A stretch of 18,695 nt of DNA from an uncultured Collinsella sp. (GTDB lineage Bacteria > Actinomycetota > Coriobacteriia > Coriobacteriales > Coriobacteriaceae): the NCBI GenBank assembly GCA_900542555.1, contig UQNU01000050.1:1-18695 (forward strand), written 5' to 3'. Position 1 is the first letter of the stretch, and the number at the start of each line of letters is the position of its first letter. Below are positions 13,919 through 18,695 of the stretch, piece by piece. The notes under the pieces were generated by a model. That model was not told the origin of the DNA. It was given only the letters and a program-made list of their open reading frames with translations, and did not search any database. The position numbers were made by a program, and so were the translations under genes.

Positions 13919-14968
13919 CTACCCTTGCGCTTCGCCATTAGTCGCTTCGTTGATGGCGCGGTACTCGGCACTCAGCTCGCGCGCCAGCTCTTCCTTGCTT
14001 GGAAGATACGGCAGGTATTTGGCGGCAAACACTTGGTCGTTGTCTTCGGGCAGCGTGTACTCGACGATCGAATCGCTTTTGTCCGCGCAGAGCACGATGC
14101 CTATGGGCGGATTGTCGCCTTCGTTCATGAGCTCGCGCGTGTAGTAGTTCACATACATTTGCATCTGGCCCAGGTCCTGATGCGTAAGATCGTCCGTCTT
14201 AAGGTCGATGAGCACGAAGCAGCGCATCAGATAGTTGTAAAAAACAAGGTCAATATAGAAATGGCGCCCATCAAAGGTGATGCGCTTTTGGCGCGCCTCG
14301 AAAGCGAAACCACGGCCAAGCTCCAGCAGGAACTTCTGAAGATGCGTGATGAGCGCCTGCTCTAGATCGCTCTCGCGAAACGCAGTATCGTCCGAGAAAC
14401 CTAAAAACTCCAGTACATATGGGTCGCGGATGATATCCTCGGGGCGACGAGCCGGGGCGCTCTTTTGGATTTCCTGGGTGACAGCCTCCTTGTCTTTGCT
14501 GGCAAGTAGGCGCTCGCGGAACATGGTGTTGATCTGACGTTCGAGCTGGCGCGTGCTCCAGCGAGAGTCGGCGCATTCGTTCATGTACCAGGTGCGAGCT
14601 TCGGGGTCAGGAATGCGTATTAACCTGCGGTAATGTGTCCAGCTCAATTCGGGACGCAGTGAGTCCCGAATTGGAAATGCAAGATAGAACTGACGCATTT
14701 TGCGCAGCTCTCTTGCTTCAAAACCTTTACCAAAATCCTTGGTAAGCCTGATTGCGAGGGCGTTGAGCAGCGCCTCTCCATACTTGGCGCGCTCCTCTCC
14801 GCCCTGCTCATCAACAATGCTCTTGCCGATCTCCCAATACGCCTCAACCATCGCAAAGTTAACGGCGGTATAGGCCTTGTCGCGAGCGGCGTTGAGAATC
14901 GAGGAAACCTGCTTGTAAAAACCTTCGGGCACGATTGCCGATTCTCCACGGTTTACCAGTTCGCCCAT
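13919..14968 (-). CDS. DUF1016/YhcG-type PD-(D/E)XK nuclease-domain protein
   Basis: The 349-residue protein has the two-part layout of the YhcG (DUF1016) family. An N-terminal helical domain (about 15-165; AVNFAMVEAYWEIGKSIVDEQ, ARELRKMRQFYLAFP, LSWTHYRRLIRI, WSTRQLERQINTMFRERLL) precedes a C-terminal PD-(D/E)XK nuclease fold. Likely active-site residues are D240 (FYIDLVFYN), the DLK of CFVLIDLKTDD (D255, K257; the family more often has ELK) and Q268 (DLGQMQMYV). Family members occur near restriction and defence genes; the substrate is not established. Here it stands alone with no methylase or specificity subunit. Base composition looks lower in GC than the flanking housekeeping genes, consistent with transfer. 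The start is ATG 14968 or GTG 14971; AGAGGAAAG lies rather far upstream and GTGGGG nearer, so the exact start is open. Confidence 0.88.
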   Translation of the reverse strand: MGELVNRGESAIVPEGFYKQVSSILNAARDKAYTAVNFAMVEAYWEIGKSIVDEQGGEERAKYGEALLNALAIRLTKDFGKGFEARELRKMRQFYLAFPIRDSLRPELSWTHYRRLIRIPDPEARTWYMNECADSRWSTRQLERQINTMFRERLLASKDKEAVTQEIQKSAPARRPEDIIRDPYVLEFLGFSDDTAFRESDLEQALITHLQKFLLELGRGFAFEARQKRITFDGRHFYIDLVFYNYLMRCFVLIDLKTDDLTHQDLGQMQMYVNYYTRELMNEGDNPPIGIVLCADKSDSIVEYTLPEDNDQVFAAKYLPYLPSKEELARELSAEYRAINEATNGEAQG

Positions 14969-15085
14969 CACTGTCGCCCCACTTTCCTCTTGTGGAATGC
15001 ATCTTTATCGCATTTAGTTTAAAGCCTCGCGCGGACACGAATTGCTTTGCTGTCTGGCACCTTCGCATGGGAGCCTTGCGGTGAC

Positions 15086-15091
15086 TAAAAT
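15086..15091 (+). promoter_or_regulatory. Candidate -10 of the PH-like gene
   Basis: TAAAAT with a TTCGCA -35-like hexamer at 15062-15067 (18-bp spacer), about 45 bp upstream of the start. Weak match, judged by eye. Confidence 0.22.
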
Positions 15092-15136
15092 GTGGCCATA
15101 GAGGCAGTTTTGATGAACCCCATGGGAGTGGCACGC

Positions 15137-15406
15137 ATGGACAACAACACCTTGCTGTTTCAGGACAAGGGTTCGGGTAGGTTTAAAGACGTCAAGATCT
15201 ACCCTAACCGCATTGAGGTACTCAAGAAGGGCACTTTTGGCGGCAAGCACACCGAGATTGTTTATCTTAAGGACATTACGGGCGTCAATAGAATCAAAGG
15301 CCGCGATGTTTTTCTGCGCAATCGTCTGTTGACCGCTTGCGTCTTTAGCCTGAGCAGCCGTGCGAAGGCCCAGGAGTTTGTTAACGCGCTGAACATGGTG
15401 ATGTAG
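15137..15406 (+). CDS. Small PH-like domain protein, unknown function
   Basis: The 89-residue protein has alternating strands and a C-terminal helix (AKAQEFVNALNMVM) in the order of a bacterial pleckstrin-homology-like domain: a strand pair (VKIYPNRIEVLKKG), a strand with YLKDITGVNRIKG, FSLSSRAKAQEFVN. This resembles the stand-alone domains seen in SHOCT or DUF4429-type proteins, but no SHOCT tail is present. There is no signal peptide or transmembrane helix. ATG 15137 is preferred because GGGAG (15124-15128) is 8 nt upstream; ATGs at 15113 and 15122 are in frame but poorly placed. The function is unknown. Confidence 0.75.
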   Translation: MDNNTLLFQDKGSGRFKDVKIYPNRIEVLKKGTFGGKHTEIVYLKDITGVNRIKGRDVFLRNRLLTACVFSLSSRAKAQEFVNALNMVM

Positions 15407-15430
15407 CCGATAGCGGCGTTCGGGCCAAGG

Positions 15431-15471
15431 TAAAAATCGGGGGCACAGAACGGTGTTCTGCGCCCCCGATT
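15431..15471 (-). terminator. Terminator of the phospholipase gene, probably bidirectional
   Basis: AATCGGGGGC (15435-15444) pairs with GCCCCCGATT (15462-15471), continued after one mismatch by CAGAAC/GTTCTG around a GGT loop. On the minus strand the hairpin runs into TTTTT, ending transcription 30 bp past the phospholipase stop. It also lies 28 bp after the PH-like gene on the plus strand, where the T-run is poor. Confidence 0.88.
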
Positions 15472-15500
15472 GAGTCGATGTGTCTAAAAGGCCGGCTCGC

Positions 15501-17981
15501 CTATTCGACAACGTCCTCGTTGTTTTCACCGTCACTGGCAAGCATTGCTGCACCTGCGACCGTTGTCGCCACGGCGGCAGCGGCGAGCCCGGCGGCAATG
15601 CCGGAGCCGTCGCCCGTGCCGGCGAGTTTTCCGCCCGAGCTCTTGCCCTTGTTGCCCTTGCCATTCTTGTCGGCGCTGTCCGTGTTGGCATCGTTGCCGT
15701 TGCCACCGCCGGTACCGTTGCCGGTGTCGCCCGCGTTGCCCGAAGTCGTCACAGTAAAGCTTGCGGCTCCGTCGGTGGCAAGCGTGTAGTTTTGCGCCGC
15801 GTCGCCCAAGAGACCGTTCACGCGCACCCAGTACGTCCCTGCGGCAAATGTTTCGCCCTCGGCCATTGCCGTGCCCGGAGCGCCGTTCGCGTCGTGCACA
15901 AACTCGAGCTGGGCCGTGCAGGCATCGGTTTCGAGCTTGCCCTCGAGTGATGCCGCAATCTTGACGCGCACGTCTTCGCCGGCCTTAAGGCCTTCGAGTC
16001 CCTCAAAATGGGGCGTCAGCGCACGTGGATCGATATCGATGGGCACAGGGCCCTGCAGCCCCGTAACAGTCTCGTTGCCCAGGGCGTCGACATCCACATA
16101 TTCGATGGCAAACGCATGTCCCGAGGCTGCTACGTTGAGTACGTTGCTGCTGTCGACAAGGCGGAAATGGCCCTCGCCAACGGTCTTGCCATCTTGGAGC
16201 GAGGCATCGCTCAGCGAGTCACCGTACGTCATGCGCATGCGGGTCGGGAGATAGCACGAAACGGTTTGCTTGTGCTGCGCATCGTTGTAATTGCGCTGGT
16301 AGATGCTCCGGGCCAGTGCCGCATCAACAAAGTCGGATGCGATGATGCCAATGTGCTTGCGGCAGTCCGCCTTTGTGCTCTCAACTCCGGTATTGTTTAT
16401 ATACGAGCTCTTGTACAGGTGCTCGTTGACCACTCGCGCTGCGGTAAAAGGGTTGTTTTGCGTGCAGCTAGTGTAGTTGATAAACCAGCAGCGCTCCGTT
16501 GCCTGCACCGTTGTCCCGTCTGCGGCAGTGATATCAACGGTGCTGCGCTCGAACTCGGACGCTGCCTTCAGGGCCATATCGACCCAGTCGATCTTACTGG
16601 ATCCCGTGCAGCTGTAATGGTCTTGGACATATACCGCTGTGCTATAGGGCTCTTTGTCGCCCGTATTGCCCGCAGCCTCAAAGCCTTGCTCGTATTTCAC
16701 GAGGCACATGGACTTTCCGGAATGCGCCTTGATCTTGTCATCCCATTCGGTGAGGTCGAGGCCCCACGTGTGGCCGTCTACGCTGTCGCCGGCGAGTTTA
16801 AATCGACGCAGCAGGACGATCTTTCCGCGCACCTCGTTCAGTGTGGGGACATGGCTCGACGTATAGAACAGATCGGAGTTATTGCCCATAACATTGGCAA
16901 AAGCCGTCGTAACACTTTCGTCGGTAGCCTCGTCGTTGCCTCGTGACACCAGCATGATGAGCGCTTCTGACGGGTGTTCGTTCAAAAATGTTTTGAAGTA
17001 ACCGATGACATCGGAGAGATGTATAAAGCCCCCGTCTTTTTTGAGCAGGTAGCATATTCCATGGTCGATGCCGGGGTCGCCGTTCTCGTTGTTCTTTCCA
17101 AGTCGGATATCAAAATAGCGAATGCCTTCGAGCAGCTGCGTGGGGATGTAATCCTGCTGGCACTTTGCAAGCGAGGTTTGGGGCTCGGTGTCGTTGTCGA
17201 CGCTGCAGGTGCTTGAATCATGCGTGCCCGGGATGCTCAGCTCGTCGAGGTATTTGTTGCCGTCGACGTATTTCATCCAGCATGGTCCGTCGACGTAGCT
17301 GCTATACGTGATCCAGTCGATACTTCTAACCGTGGTATTGATCTCGCCCTTGTCGTAACCGACAAGTTCGAGCTCCCACGGAATGCTCTTCCTCTTGTGG
17401 CAGATCTTGTTGTTGTCTTGGTCTTTGCCGTCCTTTTCTATGGCCAGGTAATTAATGTCTTTTTTCTCGTTTGTGCGGTCTCGGATGATGTAGGTTCCGT
17501 TTGACTGGCGGTCGAACGCAAAAGAGCGGCTGGCCTTGCCGTCATGCTCGCCACTCCATACGTGGATGACCTTTCCATCTTTGTCCGAGTCGCCATCGAC
17601 CGACCAAATGCTGTAGCCCGTCTTCTTGTGCTCTTCGAAATTGAGCAGGGTGCGGATGGCATACCAATTTCTATTATCTGTATCGGTCTCTACGTGCTCA
17701 AGGATGAGCTTGCTGGACGTGCCGTCATTAAACAGGTGGCAGACGTTGCCGATGACGTTGCCGTCTTCGTTGACGCTCGCGGTGCGAAAATAGCCCGCGG
17801 GGCGAAGGCGAATGACGAACTTGTCGAGGGTGGCCGCCGATGTGGGTGCGTCTTCTGCAAATGCCGCGCGCATGGGAAGGCCCAATCCCGCGGTTTCGGG
17901 CAGGCTTACAAATGGCGACAATGCTGCGAGTCCTAGGCCCAACGTGAATGCTCGACGGCTGATGGCGTGGTGTTCGGTCAT
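15501..17981 (-). CDS. Tat-exported phosphatidylinositol-specific phospholipase C, surface-anchored candidate
   Basis: The 826-residue exoenzyme has a twin-arginine signal (SRRAFTLGLG from residue 8; probable cleavage AFA-ED near 43). A beta-rich region (about 52-205) resembles a ricin-type lectin fold. The catalytic PI-PLC X domain follows (about 240-570). Catalytic His H254 is in SIPGTHDSS with D255 next to it, D291 and R293 are in IRYFDIRLG, and the second His H307 is in IDHGICY. IIASDFVD (D550) fits the late conserved segment. The family cleaves phosphatidylinositol, and some members cleave GPI anchors, to diacylglycerol and a cyclic inositol phosphate. Residues about 645-750 look like an Ig-like module, then comes a Gly/Asn linker, LAGTG (786-790), a hydrophobic stretch (about 794-814) and an acidic tail. 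LAGTG fits the LAxTG motif of class E sortases, but the tail lacks the usual basic residues. GGAGAAG precedes ATG 17981. Thirteen Cys in a Tat substrate suggest cofactor- or disulfide-dependent folding. Confidence 0.9.
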   Translation of the reverse strand: MTEHHAISRRAFTLGLGLAALSPFVSLPETAGLGLPMRAAFAEDAPTSAATLDKFVIRLRPAGYFRTASVNEDGNVIGNVCHLFNDGTSSKLILEHVETDTDNRNWYAIRTLLNFEEHKKTGYSIWSVDGDSDKDGKVIHVWSGEHDGKASRSFAFDRQSNGTYIIRDRTNEKKDINYLAIEKDGKDQDNNKICHKRKSIPWELELVGYDKGEINTTVRSIDWITYSSYVDGPCWMKYVDGNKYLDELSIPGTHDSSTCSVDNDTEPQTSLAKCQQDYIPTQLLEGIRYFDIRLGKNNENGDPGIDHGICYLLKKDGGFIHLSDVIGYFKTFLNEHPSEALIMLVSRGNDEATDESVTTAFANVMGNNSDLFYTSSHVPTLNEVRGKIVLLRRFKLAGDSVDGHTWGLDLTEWDDKIKAHSGKSMCLVKYEQGFEAAGNTGDKEPYSTAVYVQDHYSCTGSSKIDWVDMALKAASEFERSTVDITAADGTTVQATERCWFINYTSCTQNNPFTAARVVNEHLYKSSYINNTGVESTKADCRKHIGIIASDFVDAALARSIYQRNYNDAQHKQTVSCYLPTRMRMTYGDSLSDASLQDGKTVGEGHFRLVDSSNVLNVAASGHAFAIEYVDVDALGNETVTGLQGPVPIDIDPRALTPHFEGLEGLKAGEDVRVKIAASLEGKLETDACTAQLEFVHDANGAPGTAMAEGETFAAGTYWVRVNGLLGDAAQNYTLATDGAASFTVTTSGNAGDTGNGTGGGNGNDANTDSADKNGKGNKGKSSGGKLAGTGDGSGIAAGLAAAAVATTVAGAAMLASDGENNEDVVE

Positions 17982-18060
17982 AACTTCTCCATTCGCAGAG
18001 TGCGGTTATGTGATAGTTTTGGTCACTATACTGCCCAGATGTTTAAAGATGCTGGTTTAA
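17982..18060 (-). promoter_or_regulatory. Upstream region of the phospholipase gene with short repeats
   Basis: The AT-rich segment holds a TATAGT -10-like hexamer on the minus strand (18029-18034 complement), the inverted repeat ATAGT-7-ACTAT, and an imperfect palindrome around TTTAAA flanked by CCAG/CTGG (about 18035-18055). These may be a promoter and operator; no convincing -35 was found. The rest of the gap to 18187 shows nothing recognisable. Confidence 0.3.
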
Positions 18061-18181
18061 TTGTCTGCGCGGCGCAATAAATCGGTGGGCGGACGTGTTG
18101 GGGTGTTTGTCGTTTTCGTACTGTTGCCACATTTGGGGCGGTTCCGGCGTCCGGCATCCTCGCGTTCGTCGGCTACCGGCA

Positions 18182-18215
18182 TAAGAAAGGGAGGGCCGGT
18201 TTACCGGCCCTCCCT
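18182..18215 (-). terminator. Terminator of the last, partial gene
   Basis: AGGGAGGGCCGG (18188-18199) pairs perfectly over 12 bp with CCGGCCCTCCCT (18204-18215) around a TTTA loop. On the minus strand it is followed by TTTCTTA. It ends transcription about 70 bp after the stop at 18287. Confidence 0.88.
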
Positions 18216-18286
18216 GGGTACGAAGCGCTGGGGTACCGTCGCTTGTTTGCACTGCGACCGTGTTTCCCGTTGCGCTCGCGAGTCGC

Positions 18287-18647
18287 TTAGCGCTTGATCT
18301 CGATATCGTCGAGCTTAACGTCCATGGCTTCGGTCTTGGCCTTGGCGATGTCGTCAGCAAATTCCAGAGACTTCATCATGGTCTCGACGGCGTCCTTGTG
18401 CTCCTCGACGTTGTCGATGCGCACGTAGACGCTGCCGCCGCCTGCTTCGGTGAAGTACTCAGTCGTCACGCCGCCCGAGTGTGTATAGGAAGCGTTGCGC
18501 CAAGTCTTGCCGTTGTACTTGACGGGGTCATTCTCGGTCCACTCAAAGCTGGCATTCCACTTTGCCTCGTAGTCGAACAGCTCGTCGGCGTTCTTGTCAG
18601 GATCGAAGACGGGGATGAAGCGATCGCTGGCGTGCTCGCTCTCGGTG
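18287..18647 (-). CDS. Unrecognised protein, C-terminal 120 residues only
   Basis: The gene enters from the right edge and stops at TAA (18287-18289). The visible part begins at TESEHASDRFIPVF; residues before it (…GSEMCIRDS) would be translated adapter. It has mixed alpha/beta character with aromatic strands (FDYEAKWNASFEW, GKTWRNASYTH, GGSVYVRIDNVEEH) and a charged C-terminal helix (DAVETMMKSLEFADDIAKAKTEAMDVKLDDIEIKR). This style is common in extracytoplasmic lipoproteins, but the N-terminus that would show a lipobox is missing. No family was recognised. Confidence 0.7.
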
Positions 18648-18695
18648 CTGTCTCTTATACACATCTCCGAGCCCACGAGACTCGACGTCATCTCG
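18648..18695 (+). other. Illumina Nextera P7/i7 adapter (not genomic)
   Basis: Positions 18648-18666 are the complement of the mosaic end (CTGTCTCTTATACACATCT), 18667-18681 the Read 2 linker CCGAGCCCACGAGAC, 18682-18689 an 8-base i7 index (TCGACGTC), and 18690-18695 the start of P7 (ATCTCG). All are perfect and in library order, so genomic sequence ends at 18647. Confidence 0.98.

Noticed and set aside
13847..14365. 172-codon plus-strand frame across the nuclease gene
   Set aside because: The minus strand there encodes the conserved PD-(D/E)XK core; the plus product has no recognisable motif and no ribosome site.
32..18666. 19-bp inverted repeats at both ends resembling Tn5 ends of an 18.6-kb transposon
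   Set aside because: They are the Nextera mosaic ends, each next to perfect linker and index sequence; no transposase is present.

Overview
The window is an assembled contig from a high-GC bacterium with short, well-spaced genes and strong AGGAGG-type ribosome sites. The protein flavour (ruvCAB operon, stand-alone fhs, class III-like superoxide reductase, Tat-exported surface lipase) suggests an anaerobic gut actinobacterium of the class Coriobacteriia, most like Collinsella. That assignment is inference from recalled protein style, not a database match. Both ends are not genomic: positions 1-50 and 18648-18695 are Illumina Nextera adapters, including the 8-base i5 and i7 indices. The two terminal genes are therefore cut off and run in frame into adapter.

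Layout, left to right. A 5'-truncated SNF2-family helicase (51-2681, +) is followed by a small superoxide reductase (2844-3206, +) with its own terminator. Next is a 661-residue protein with the complete fold order of glutamine-dependent NAD+ synthetase (3324-5309, +) but with the catalytic motifs of both domains replaced. It appears to be a pseudoenzyme with a new C-terminal extension. A 98-nt long inverted repeat with internal structure (5318-5415) separates it from the ruvC-ruvA-ruvB Holliday-junction operon (5552-7760, +), whose genes are joined by two TGATG stop/start overlaps. Formate-tetrahydrofolate ligase fhs follows (7905-9572, +) with a classic terminator. Then comes a single-pass membrane protein (9752-10744, +) with putative phospho-threonine motifs inside, a PASTA-like domain outside and four 7-residue repeats. 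It converges on a cation diffusion facilitator with the metal-site signature of Mn exporters (10757-11938, -). A double zinc-ribbon protein (12157-13494, +) is transcribed away from that transporter, with two perfect dyads in the shared upstream region.

The 13495-13918 stretch has no intact gene. It holds competing RNA hairpins, a strong terminator and a possible coding remnant on the minus strand. Then follow a solitary DUF1016/YhcG-type PD-(D/E)XK nuclease (13919-14968, -), an 89-residue PH-like protein (15137-15406, +), an 826-residue Tat-signal phosphatidylinositol-specific phospholipase C with a LAGTG sorting-like C-terminus (15501-17981, -), and the 3' end of an unrecognised gene (18287-18647, -). 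The last two each end in a long hairpin terminator.

Most genes are independent housekeeping or accessory units; only ruvCAB is a clear operon. The best candidates for undescribed biology are the dead NAD-synthetase homologue, the adjacent structured inverted repeat, the PASTA-like membrane protein and the competing-hairpin region after the zinc-ribbon gene. No defence island, CRISPR array, tRNA, rRNA or transposase was seen.
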